64,000 nt of DNA, taken from positions 1-64,000 of the forward strand of contig JAHJQK010000005.1 of the NCBI GenBank assembly GCA_018819135.1. Direction: 5' to 3'. The notes beneath the pieces are model-generated. The model searched no databases. It was given only the letters and a program-made list of their open reading frames with translations, and had not been told where the DNA came from. Source of the DNA: Pseudomonadota bacterium. Lineage in GTDB: Bacteria; Desulfobacterota; SM23-61. Shown piece by piece: positions 34,888 through 43,002 of this stretch (the stretch's first letter is position 1; each line of letters starts with the position of its first letter). The position numbers and the translations under genes are program-made.

Positions 34888-35222
34888 ATGGCCATTTTTC
34901 AGTCCCATGAAATACTGCCAACATGAAATCTTAATCCTTGTACATCCATCCTCAGCCTGCCTCCGAAAGGGTCTCGCGAAGACTGCGAACGATCTTTTTG
35001 CAGCCATAGGGTAAAGATGAAGGGAGCCGGGCCTTTCCTTTAGGAACTTGACATGTTTGCAGAAAAGATGATAATTTCAGCTTGTTCCCAACCGAGGAGG
35101 GAGGCCCGTGCCAGAGGCTAACTCCATATTAATCCCTTCGAATCAAATTGGGCGATACCCAGCGCGTATCCCTATAGTTACTCCGAAAAAAATCAGATTG
35201 TCTGCAGGAAGACCCGTACTCG

Positions 35223-35450
35223 TGCCATTTCTTCGGCATGCATTTACTCGAAGATGGATATGAAATCCGGATTATACAGGATTTGCTGGGGCACAAAGAC
35301 GCCATCACAACCATGGTCTAAACCCATTTGTTGAATCGGAGCGGTCAAAGGATTTGCAGTCCTGCCGACAGCAAATTGATCGAGCATGACTTCACGCAAG
35401 AAGAAATGCGTGACTTCACGATCAGAAAAGATTGGGATATATGGAAATGA
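35223..35450 (+). pseudogene. Integron-type tyrosine recombinase, C-terminal remnant
   Basis: The plus strand reads [20 protein letters not shown], then [12 protein letters not shown], stop, THLLNRSGQRICSPADS. This is the catalytic end of IntI/XerD-like integrases, where homologues read (F)RHSFATHLLEDGYDIRT ... TTMIYTHVLNRGG. The RHSF segment is shortened, and the codon for the nucleophilic tyrosine is TAA (35319-35321). The gene is dead at least twice over, and its N-terminal domain is not recognisable upstream. Confidence 0.8.
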
Positions 35451-35518
35451 ATTAGACAGGTGCAAAAAGAATCTGAGGCTTTCTGTATGGGTCCTGGGCG
35501 ATTTTATGCCTCTTAAAA

Positions 35519-35659
35519 ATGGTGAGAAACCCTTGGCGAAGTTTGAACTTTAATGATTTAGGCAAAGTCTCCAGGGATGCCGACTTGAACCGTATTCTAC
35601 GCGAAGTTATTCGAGAACACGCAACAGCAATCCAAGGGATAAGGAGAGCACTAAGATGA
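35519..35659 (+). CDS. Small ORF (46 aa) coupled to nucleotidyltransferase gene
   Basis: Starts ATGGTGAGAAAC and ends with TGA overlapping the ATG of the next gene (ATGA), a coupling typical of real gene pairs. Product rich in Arg and Leu (for example LNRILREVIREHATAIQGIR), likely helical, no family recognised. A stop lies upstream in frame at 35474. It could be the partner of a toxin-antitoxin-like pair, or a remnant of a longer protein. Confidence 0.45.
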   Translation: MVRNPWRSLNFNDLGKVSRDADLNRILREVIREHATAIQGIRRALR

Positions 35660-36186
35660 TAGGCAAGGAATTCTTGAATTCTGTGGCCAACGGGCAATCA
35701 GACATAGTTCAGATCCTTCTTGATATTATCGCCGAGACGGCTTCTCCGTACTGTGTTATCGGTGGCCTAGCAGTGAATGCTTACGTTGATCCGGTGGTGA
35801 GCCTTGATGTAGATATTGTGATAGCGGTGAAGGATGTGGAGGCTACCAGCCTTGCTGCTGAAAGGCAAGGATTAAAAGTTGAACAATTCGAACATAGCGT
35901 GAACATCAGCAGTTCTCAATCGGATCTTCGAATTCAACTTCAGACTGATCCTCGATACCAGGAATTTATCCCGCGTGCCGAGTTAAGGGATGTCCTGGGT
36001 TACCAGATGTATGTGGCCAGCCTCGACGATGTCTTGCGCGGAAAAGTTTGGGCGTACGCCGATCAAACCAGGAGGAGAAGCAAACGACAAAAAGATCTTG
36101 CTGATATTCTGCGTATCATTGAAACATACCCAGAGCTCGAGGCCAAGCTCCCTCCGAGCCTGCAAGAGGAATTAGATAAGAAATAG
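35656..36186 (+). CDS. Nucleotidyltransferase-fold protein (MNT/AbiEii-like)
   Basis: 176 residues. CVIGGLAVNAY (GG at 36-37) followed by SLDVDIVI (D51xD53) is the metal-binding core of the polymerase-beta-like nucleotidyltransferase superfamily. The end (RQKDLADILRII) matches the common tail of AbiEii/DUF6036-like proteins, many of which act in toxin-antitoxin or abortive-infection pairs. It is one of few plus-strand genes in the left 45 kb, beside a dead integrase, so it is probably acquired. Confidence 0.7.
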   Translation: MIGKEFLNSVANGQSDIVQILLDIIAETASPYCVIGGLAVNAYVDPVVSLDVDIVIAVKDVEATSLAAERQGLKVEQFEHSVNISSSQSDLRIQLQTDPRYQEFIPRAELRDVLGYQMYVASLDDVLRGKVWAYADQTRRRSKRQKDLADILRIIETYPELEAKLPPSLQEELDKK

Positions 36187-36222
36187 TCAGCGCAACAAAT
36201 CATTCCAGCTGATGGGTGACCA

Positions 36223-36810
36223 CTAATGGATCAGCTTAAACCCTTCTTCAAACCCCTTGACATTCGCTCCTTTGAACCGCGCAGGAGAACTGGCGGCCAC
36301 CACATCCTTCATCTTTTTGTAATCAAAGAAGGGCATAATCTTGACCAGGGCGCCGAGCATGACCACGTTGGTCATCTGAATGTTGCCCAACTTCTTGGCC
36401 AGAGCAGAGGCTTCGATAACGTAGCCGTTGGGACAGTACTTACGAGCCGCCAGCAGAATCTCTTCGTTGGCTGGATATTCATCAAGACCCATGTTGTTCA
36501 ACACGGTTTGAATTCTCATGGAATTAAAGAGATACGTACCTTTGGGGTTTAGGAGGCGGAGGTGTCTCAACATCTCAACGCACTCCATGCCTACGAGTAA
36601 GTCCGCCTGTCCCCGCGAAATCAACGGAGAATAAATCGCGCCATCGGCAATGCGGATATGCGAGACAACCGAACCTCCACGCTGCGCCGCCCCGATGGTT
36701 TCTGCTCCAAAAACATTCAGCTTTTTATTCATGGCGTATTGAGAGATTACAACCGAGGCGAAGATATTCCCCTGCCCTCCCACGCCGGAAATGACTACAT
36801 CCATCTTCAT
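36223..36810 (-). CDS. iorB: Indolepyruvate:ferredoxin oxidoreductase, beta subunit
   Basis: 195 residues of the 2-oxoacid oxidoreductase gamma-type domain (VISGVGGQGNIFAS ... GAETIGAAQRGGSVVSHIRI). With IorA it oxidises aryl pyruvates from aromatic amino acids to aryl-acetyl-CoA, reducing ferredoxin. It overlaps iorA by 4 bases. Confidence 0.93.
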   Translation of the reverse strand: MKMDVVISGVGGQGNIFASVVISQYAMNKKLNVFGAETIGAAQRGGSVVSHIRIADGAIYSPLISRGQADLLVGMECVEMLRHLRLLNPKGTYLFNSMRIQTVLNNMGLDEYPANEEILLAARKYCPNGYVIEASALAKKLGNIQMTNVVMLGALVKIMPFFDYKKMKDVVAASSPARFKGANVKGFEEGFKLIH

Positions 36811-38642
36811 GAGATTGCCCCCCTTTTACACACATCAATGCAAAGCGCACAGCCCACGCAAATCATCGGATCGATCGCCACCTTCTTTTTCTGCTTATCG
36901 AAAGATATCGCCGGACAACCGAAGTCATTGATGCAAATCATGCACCCGTTGCAGCGTTCCGGATCCAACCACACTTCTCGCGGCTCGAAAACTTTCTGCC
37001 CCCGCCGCGTAGAAAGCAAGTAACAGGGCATCGAAGACACAATCAGCGATGGGCCTTCTTCCTTTACCGCCGCCTCCAGTGCTTCCCGGCATTCCTTGAT
37101 GTCATACGGATTCACCACCCGGTAACTGATGCCCATGGATTCTGCGAGCTTGGGCACGTTTACCGGTATCGTCTTCTCCCCAGCGAGGGTCACCCCGGTT
37201 CCCGGGTGGGGTTGAAATCCGGTCATGGCGGTCACAGTATTTTCTCCCAGGATAACGTTGACGTTGATCTTGTTGGTGGCCGCGTTCATTAACCCCAGGA
37301 TGCCGTTGTGGTAAAAAGTGGAATCGCCGATAAAGGCGAAAACAGGACGATTCACCCCAGAAAGGACCATCCCGCTGGCCATGGGGATGGAAGAGCCCAT
37401 GCAGTAGATCGTGGATTGAAGTTCCATGGGCCTGAAAGATCCGGCATCATGGCAGCCGATATCGCCCGCTACAATCCCTTTATATTTGCGCACGGTTTGT
37501 TTCAAGGCGTTGAGAATTCCTCGGTAATTGCAACCGACGCATTGCGTTCGGGTACGGATGGGGATATGAATATCGACTATGGGAACCTCTGGTTGGGCGA
37601 CTTTTACCTTGGGAGCGGCTTTGGAGACGGTCTCCAGAACCATCTGCAGAGTCAATTCTCCCTCTGGAGGAACGAACCCACTTCGTCCTAAAACCTCCAC
37701 GGCAATCTTCTCTTCCTGAAAAATCTTCTTGAACAGCCCTTCTACAAAGGGTTCGGTCTCTTCAAAGATAACCACTTTTTCCAATCCCTTGACAAACTCT
37801 TTTATCTTTTTCCGGGGCAGCGGAAGGGTTCCTAACTTTAAAAGAGGGAGTTTTTGGTTCAGGTACTGTTCGGCTTCCTTGACTAAGGTATAACCCATCC
37901 CACAGCCAATCAATCCGATTTTTCCTTCCCCTTTTTCACCCCAGTTGTATGGACTCCCTTCCATAATTTCTTGAAGCAGGGGCTGCTTTTCATTCAACCA
38001 GCGGTGGCGGATTTGCGGGCGTTTCACTCCCCCAAACTTAGGCATCTCCACCGCGCTCATGATAAAGCGTTCCCGGTCGGGTTCGTAATGGGCCGCGGGC
38101 AGATTTTTGGGCAGGTCTTTAAACTCGATGATCCCCCGGGCATGGCACACCCGGGTGACCGGGCGGAGGCAGAAGACCAATTCGGTCTTTTCCGAGAGGT
38201 CGAAGGCCTCCATGACCATCATCTTGGCTTCTTGAGGCGAGCAGGGGTCAAAGATAGGCAAATGGGCATACTGGTGTACCAAAATACGGGTGTCCTCCTC
38301 ATTCTGCGAGGAGAGCCCCCCGGGATCATCCGCCGAGATCAAGACCAACCCTCCCCGGATCCCCGTGAAGTTGACATGCATTAAAAAGTCCGTGACGAAG
38401 TTCGTGCCGTTGTGCTTCATAACAGGCATAGCCCGCACATGGCAAAGCGAGGCGCCAGTGCAAAGCTCAAAGGCCACTTTTTCGTTGTTGGCCCACTCCA
38501 CGTGGACGCCTGGAACTCCCAGGCATTCATCGACGATTTCGGTGGCCGGGGTGCCTGGATATCCAGCCACCACCCGGACTCCGGCCTCGAGCGCCCCGCG
38601 GGCAATGGCCGCATCCCCCATGACATAACGTTTCTCTCTCAT
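36807..38642 (-). CDS. iorA: Indolepyruvate:ferredoxin oxidoreductase, alpha subunit
   Basis: 611 residues: pyrimidine-binding half at the N terminus (GVRVVAGYPGTPATEI), TPP-binding half with GDIGCHDAG and FIGDSTFYHNG, and two C-terminal ferredoxin motifs (CNGCMICINDFGC and CVGCALCIDVC). All parts of an anaerobic IorA are intact. RBS AGGAG before ATG 38642. An FNR-like palindrome lies about 90 bases upstream. Confidence 0.95.
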   Translation of the reverse strand: MREKRYVMGDAAIARGALEAGVRVVAGYPGTPATEIVDECLGVPGVHVEWANNEKVAFELCTGASLCHVRAMPVMKHNGTNFVTDFLMHVNFTGIRGGLVLISADDPGGLSSQNEEDTRILVHQYAHLPIFDPCSPQEAKMMVMEAFDLSEKTELVFCLRPVTRVCHARGIIEFKDLPKNLPAAHYEPDRERFIMSAVEMPKFGGVKRPQIRHRWLNEKQPLLQEIMEGSPYNWGEKGEGKIGLIGCGMGYTLVKEAEQYLNQKLPLLKLGTLPLPRKKIKEFVKGLEKVVIFEETEPFVEGLFKKIFQEEKIAVEVLGRSGFVPPEGELTLQMVLETVSKAAPKVKVAQPEVPIVDIHIPIRTRTQCVGCNYRGILNALKQTVRKYKGIVAGDIGCHDAGSFRPMELQSTIYCMGSSIPMASGMVLSGVNRPVFAFIGDSTFYHNGILGLMNAATNKINVNVILGENTVTAMTGFQPHPGTGVTLAGEKTIPVNVPKLAESMGISYRVVNPYDIKECREALEAAVKEEGPSLIVSSMPCYLLSTRRGQKVFEPREVWLDPERCNGCMICINDFGCPAISFDKQKKKVAIDPMICVGCALCIDVCKRGAIS

Positions 38643-38941
38643 CTTTACATCTCTCCTGATTCAGGTCGAATTTTTAAAAAAGAAACTTGCTATGAATCAT
38701 TTCCATAATTTATTTTTCTCGGGCCAATGATGATTTTTATCATGGAGAAAATGGTTAAGCAAGGGAAAATGAGCAAGGGAAAATGATGTCCATAAATTGC
38801 GGATTGCGAATTTCGGATTTAAAATCCGAATTTGATTTCAATAATCTTGGATGGGGAGAGGCCAAGGCCCAGGTGAAGGTTGAAATGGAGGCCATTCCAT
38901 GCCATATTGATGCTTAGAAAAAATTTCTGCGAGGTTGAACG
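38643..38941. other. Divergent intergenic region iorA / thyA-like
   Basis: Contains the FNR-like palindrome (38730-38743) and AT-rich repeats of the GGATTT/AAATCC kind (about 38810-38835). No ORF of note. Confidence 0.5.
38730..38743. promoter_or_regulatory. FNR/CRP-like palindrome upstream of iorA
   Basis: ATGATTTTTATCAT. A -10-like TATGGA lies at 38702-38707 on the minus strand, which would put the transcription start near 38695 and the palindrome centre at about -41.5, the class II activator position. The regulator is not in the window. Confidence 0.45.
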
Positions 38942-39628
38942 ATGAAAATTGAATTCATTGAGGCTCGAGATCTACCCGACGCCTGGTTCCAGTGCGTATA
39001 CCGTATCCTCGATTCCGGGCATGTGTACGAGATCGATAAAGGGAGCTTCGAAGGGCAGCAACGCCGGGAATTTGATTTTGTGGTCGTGCAGATCCATTAT
39101 CCCGGGACCCGGCCCCTGATTCCGGACATTCCCCCGGGGCTCGGAATTCCTGCCCCCACAACCATGGAATACGTGAATCAGTATATGCGCTATTGGATCA
39201 CTGACGAGCGTGAAAAAGAAGAAACTTACACCTATGGCGAACGCTTGACGAACCCAAAAATTAATGGGGTTCCCTTAGGAGTAAACCCCGTTGAGGAAGT
39301 GGTCAAGATGTATCAAACCGCGGGTTCGGGAACCAACCAGGCTACCATGGAAGTGGGCATGCCCCAGGACATCATCAACTCCGATCCCCCCTGTCTGCGT
39401 TTGATCGACACCCGCGTCCGTTATGGAAAACTTCATTTTGTAGTTTATTTCCGCTCCTGGGACCTCTGGGCGGGTTTCCCGGCCAACCTGGCGGGAATTC
39501 AACTCCTGAAGGAATACATGGGCCAGCAGATCGGGGTTGAGGACGGGGAGATCATTGCCGTCTCCAAAGGATTGCACCTTTACGAATACACCTGGGACTT
39601 GGCCAAACTCCGTACCTACCGTTCCTGA
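38942..39628 (+). CDS. Thymidylate synthase homologue (archaeal-like ThyA)
   Basis: 228 residues. The C-terminal half has C151 (DPPCLR), R171-S-x-D174 (FRSWDLW), N182 (GFPANLAG) and H212xY214 (LHLYEY). These match the E. coli ThyA residues C146, R166, D169, N177, H207 and Y209, all with the same spacing. The N-terminal half is divergent and short, as in the methanogen-type enzymes. A dTMP- or hydroxymethyl-dCMP-type methylation is therefore likely, but the exact nucleotide is not settled. It has a GAGG RBS and stands alone on the plus strand. Confidence 0.75.
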   Translation: MKIEFIEARDLPDAWFQCVYRILDSGHVYEIDKGSFEGQQRREFDFVVVQIHYPGTRPLIPDIPPGLGIPAPTTMEYVNQYMRYWITDEREKEETYTYGERLTNPKINGVPLGVNPVEEVVKMYQTAGSGTNQATMEVGMPQDIINSDPPCLRLIDTRVRYGKLHFVVYFRSWDLWAGFPANLAGIQLLKEYMGQQIGVEDGEIIAVSKGLHLYEYTWDLAKLRTYRS

Positions 39629-39642
39629 TTAAAAAAATTTTT

Positions 39643-39818
39643 GCCACAGAGGCCACAGAGATCACAGAGTTGGAACCTATAGATTTAAGGACAAAACAGA
39701 CTATGCACGTTTATTCTCCCTTAAGCCATAATAATTACGCAACGAATTAAGAGAAAACAGAAGGAAAAAAGCATAAAAATTTTTTTTAAAACTCTGTGCT
39801 CTCTGGGTCCTCTGTGGT
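39643..39818. repeat. Bracketed repeat unit before the Nudix gene
   Basis: Left bracket 39643-39669 and right bracket 39792-39818 with an AT-rich cargo not seen elsewhere in the window. The right bracket ends 11 bases before the Nudix ATG. Confidence 0.8.
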
Positions 39819-39828
39819 TAATTATAAA

Positions 39829-40398
39829 ATGGAAAGAAAGATCAAGGAAATCTTAGCTTCCCGGATTAAAAATTGCTTCCAAGAAAAGCGGCTGAAGCGC
39901 GCGGCGGTTCTTATTCCGCTTTTCACGAAAGACGGCGAGTATCATATTCTTCTCACCAAGCGGACCGACAAAGTAGAACACCACAAAGGACAGATATCTT
40001 TTCCCGGCGGGCGTCAAGACAAAAAAGACAAAAACCTCCTGGCTACCGCTCTGCGCAAGGCCCAAGAAGAGATGGGGATTGCCCCCCGGGACGTAAAGAT
40101 TTTGGGAGAGTTAGACGACTTCTGTACAGCCACAACGGATTTTTGCGTCTCCCCTTTCGTCGCCCTTATCTCCTATCCCTACCCATTCAAAGTGAACCCT
40201 CACGAAATTACTGAAGTGATTGAAGCTCCCTTGTCTGCCTTGCGGAAGGAAAGCCATTTACGCCAGGAAATGTGGATGAAGGATGGCAAGCCATTCCCCG
40301 TTTATTTTTACCAATACCAAAACCATACGATCTGGGGTGCCACAGCCAGGATCTTGAAGCAGTTATTGGATTTGCTTACTCCTTTGCTTCTATCTTGA
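39829..40398 (+). CDS. Nudix hydrolase, CoA-pyrophosphatase-like
   Basis: 189 residues from ATG 39829; the frame upstream to 39796 is translated repeat. HHKGQISFPGGRQD is the NuCoA region and the Nudix box runs FPGGRQDKKDK ... ALRKAQEEMGI. The canonical REUxEE reads RKAQEE, so the first Glu is Lys, while the EE pair is kept. Activity may be weakened. Convergent with, and overlapping by 23 bases, the next gene. Confidence 0.85.
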   Translation: MERKIKEILASRIKNCFQEKRLKRAAVLIPLFTKDGEYHILLTKRTDKVEHHKGQISFPGGRQDKKDKNLLATALRKAQEEMGIAPRDVKILGELDDFCTATTDFCVSPFVALISYPYPFKVNPHEITEVIEAPLSALRKESHLRQEMWMKDGKPFPVYFYQYQNHTIWGATARILKQLLDLLTPLLLS

Positions 40399-40687
40399 CC
40401 TCAAATGTCTTTTTATTGAACCATCCTTCGTATAGAATCAATTCCGGATGCTCGCTGAGTGAAGCGTAGTCCTGCACCCTAATTTTTTGGGATGCTGCTT
40501 TGGACTGATCAAAAACTCTAACCTGGAAGACATCTTTGTCTTTATCATTATTCCGCAGTGTTGCTTTAAGGTTCCAAACCCAATCCGGGTTTTTACCCAG
40601 CCCGACGACCAGATACCGCCCCACGGCTTCCGGAATATTTTTGGGGGGTGATAACTTTTCTCCACCAGAATTTTTTTTCCAAAACAT
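40376..40687 (-). CDS. Hypothetical protein (103 aa)
   Basis: Not recognised. Charged, no membrane segment; an N-terminal proline-containing part then a predicted beta-rich core (RYLVVGLGKNPDWVWNLKAT, ILYEGWFNKKTFEVKIE). RBS AAGGAGG lies 6 bases before the ATG, supporting a real gene. It ends inside the convergent Nudix gene. Confidence 0.65.
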   Translation of the reverse strand: MFWKKNSGGEKLSPPKNIPEAVGRYLVVGLGKNPDWVWNLKATLRNNDKDKDVFQVRVFDQSKAASQKIRVQDYASLSEHPELILYEGWFNKKTFEVKIEAKE

Positions 40688-40907
40688 GGCGCTCCTCCTT
40701 TCTGAAGCTTTTTAATTTGTTAATGATTTGCCCGACCTTTTACAAATTTTTCCAGTCATTTTCGAAAATCTTAATGCAGCAGAAATGTCTTGTGTTTTTG
40801 GGAGATTTTGATATCCTGGCATAAAAGATTGTCTAATGGTGAATATTTTTTCATGATTAGGGTTGTTTGTCAAGAAAAATTTTTACTTCTTCTTAAGGAT
40901 TTTTAAA

Positions 40908-41177
40908 ATGGCAGGATGGACTTTTCTAACCAATCATGCTTTAGTTCTCAGTTTTTTAACCAAACATTCTTTAATCACCGCCCGTGATCTGGCGATGGAG
41001 ATCGGCATTACCGAGAGGGCCGTTCGGAAAATTATCGCCGACCTCGATAACCATGGTTACATCAATAAGGTTAAAGAAGGGAGGCGGGTCCGCTACACCA
41101 TCAATCCGCATATCCCCTTACGTCATAAGACGCAACGCGATAAAGCAGTGGGTGCTCTCTTGAAAATCTTAGGCTGA
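40908..41177 (+). CDS. Winged helix-turn-helix DNA-binding protein
   Basis: 89 residues. LSFLTKHSLITARDLAMEIG then ITERAVRKIIADL forms a MarR/ArsR-like winged HTH, and EGRRVRYTIN is the wing. ATG 40908 preceded by AAGGA; the frame open to 40863 adds implausible AT-rich codons. Its target is unknown; iorBA and kor operons are near. Confidence 0.8.
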   Translation: MAGWTFLTNHALVLSFLTKHSLITARDLAMEIGITERAVRKIIADLDNHGYINKVKEGRRVRYTINPHIPLRHKTQRDKAVGALLKILG

Positions 41178-41435
41178 CAGGAAAAAGGAAAAGTAAAAAA
41201 ACCTCCGCAGGTCTCATCTTGACCTGTTTGCTCATTTCTTAAAAAGTTCCTCTGTCCATTTTTCCAGATATTCAATCGCCGCCTATGGCAATAGATTTGA
41301 ATACGAGCCAATTCCTTGGTTTATAAGGGAAAGCCAGCTTTTAGATTCGCTGGCAGGGGAAGACAAAGGGAGGTTTTTAAAAAGATTGATTTAGCAAAAT
41401 AATCCTGGGTTCTATCGCCTGGCTCCTGAATTCTT

Positions 41436-42041
41436 TCAAATCTGGTCGCTGTCTGCGGAGGGTTCTTCAAAGATGAGGGTTTTCTGGATTTCGGCGGCGG
41501 CCTTGACTCCTTCTTCGAAGGCCAGTTTATTTAGTTTCTCGGTTCCTGAAGGGATTCGCGCCATGACCGCAACTTCCATGGATTTCTGCGAAACGAGCCC
41601 GGCACCACCAGGCATACTGGGAATGAATTGACTCAGGGCCCCCAAGGCCACAATATTGGCCATCTGTTCCCGCCCGCATTTTTCTTTGGCGATCTGAGTG
41701 AAAGGAATTTTAACCACCCGAGGATTAACAACCTGCGTAACCAGTTGAGAATCCACGACCAAAACTCCCTTGGGTTTCAGCTCAGAAGCGGATTCATCGG
41801 AGGCCATCTGGTTCATCGCCAGAAGAAGGTCCAATCCCATGGCCTTGGGATAATCAATCTCACCTTCACTGATCACGACATCGGCACGGCTCGTCCCCCC
41901 GCGGGCTGCCGGCCCATAGCTGACCGTTTGTACGACGTGCTTCCCTTCATAAATACCCGCAGCTTCAGCAAGAATAATCCCGGCCAGTACCAGCCCTTGC
42001 CCGCCTGTCCCGCTCAGCCGAATTTCAAATCGATCCAACAT
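41436..42041 (-). CDS. korC: 2-oxoacid:ferredoxin oxidoreductase gamma subunit (kor operon 1)
   Basis: 201 residues, LSGTGGQGLVLAGIILAEAAG and YGPAARGGTSRADVVIS motifs. Last gene of the minus-strand operon sucD-korD-korA-korB-korC. The complex converts 2-oxoglutarate + CoA to succinyl-CoA + CO2 with ferredoxin, or the reverse. Confidence 0.9.
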   Translation of the reverse strand: MLDRFEIRLSGTGGQGLVLAGIILAEAAGIYEGKHVVQTVSYGPAARGGTSRADVVISEGEIDYPKAMGLDLLLAMNQMASDESASELKPKGVLVVDSQLVTQVVNPRVVKIPFTQIAKEKCGREQMANIVALGALSQFIPSMPGGAGLVSQKSMEVAVMARIPSGTEKLNKLAFEEGVKAAAEIQKTLIFEEPSADSDQI

Positions 42042-42108
42042 AATGACTCTCTCATGGGCTTAAAGTGAAATTTATTTTTTTACTTCGAACTCCGCACTTC
42101 GAACCGGA

Positions 42109-43002
42109 TTATTGTTTATCTGAAGCTTCTCGGCACTCACTTTCCTCTCTTTCTTCTTTAGATAACTGCAGGGAAAGGGCTTCCTTGGCCTTCTGCCGGA
42201 CTTTATTGTATTCTTCCAGGTAACTGGGTGCATCCCGGTCCACCAGGATGCCAATCTCAAATTTTCCTTCCATTTCCTCCGGACTCATCTTTCTGGCCTT
42301 CTCCACGGGGACGGCATTATCCCGTTGCCACTTCATCATCTCGATTTGGTTTCCCAGTTTGTTCAACCGTCCGTAATGAGTATGGCACTGGCTATTCACT
42401 TCAACCACGCTGAAACCATTTTTAAGCAATGCTTTTTCGATGAGCCCATCCAATTGCCGTACATGATAAACAGTTCCTCGGGCGGCAAAGACGGCTCCGG
42501 CACAAACGGCCAGTTGGGCGATGTTGAAGGAATGTTCCACCGAACCGTAAACGGCTGTGGTAGCTCGCTGGCCGTATGGGGTAGTGGGAGAGTACTGGCC
42601 GCCGGTCATGCCATAGATATTGTTATTCACAATCACCGCAGTCAGTTCTAAATTCCTCCGGGCCGCATGGATGAAATGGTTGCCGCCGATGGCTGTGGCG
42701 TCCCCGTCTCCCATGATGACGATGACCTTCAGTTCAGGTTTGGCCAATTTAACTCCCGTGGCAAAGGTCAAAGCCCGGCCATGGGTCGTGTGCAAAGTGT
42801 TGAAGTCCACGTAAACTGGAAGCCTTCCCGAACATCCGATGCCGGATACCAGGACCACTTCGTCCTTCGTATAGCCGATATGATCGATGGCCCGAATCAA
42901 TGATCCCAATAAGATACCGATCCCGCACCCCCCGCACCAAACGTGAGGAAATTTTTTGTCGTGGCGAAGGTACTTATAAATCAGGGGTCGATCTTCAATC
43001 AT
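42109..43002 (-). CDS. korB: 2-oxoglutarate:ferredoxin oxidoreductase beta subunit (kor operon 1)
   Basis: 297 residues, TPP-binding subunit: VWCGGCGIGI, GIGCSGRLP, the metal motif MGDGDATAIGGNH and NNNIYGMTGGQYSPTTP. A charged tail of about 30 residues (KEALSLQLSKEEREESE) extends past the length of the copy in operon 2 (255 residues). Overlaps korA by 4 bases. Confidence 0.92.
   Translation of the reverse strand: MIEDRPLIYKYLRHDKKFPHVWCGGCGIGILLGSLIRAIDHIGYTKDEVVLVSGIGCSGRLPVYVDFNTLHTTHGRALTFATGVKLAKPELKVIVIMGDGDATAIGGNHFIHAARRNLELTAVIVNNNIYGMTGGQYSPTTPYGQRATTAVYGSVEHSFNIAQLAVCAGAVFAARGTVYHVRQLDGLIEKALLKNGFSVVEVNSQCHTHYGRLNKLGNQIEMMKWQRDNAVPVEKARKMSPEEMEGKFEIGILVDRDAPSYLEEYNKVRQKAKEALSLQLSKEEREESECREASDKQ

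Larger units (their letters stand above)
34524..35222. other. Intergenic stretch without an intact gene
   Basis: No ORF with recognisable family. It holds GCTGATGGCTGA-type short repeats (about 34560-34625, also seen at 13790-13820), an FNR-like palindrome (34645-34658), and a 30-base hairpin at 34858-34887. On the minus strand near 34950-35015 the reading LPSSLPYGCKKIVRSLRETL ends at a TGA and may be a lost gene's C terminus. The tract 35100-35222 probably contains further decayed upstream parts of the integrase remnant. Confidence 0.5.

Noticed and set aside
34950-35015. Minus-strand gene end LPSSLPYGCKKIVRSLRETL
   Set aside because: No start, no family and no supporting neighbour; kept only as a note in the intergenic entry.
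40816-40833. Sigma-54-like promoter before the wHTH gene (TGGCATAAAAGATTGT)
   Set aside because: The -12 element is GT rather than GC and there is no other support.
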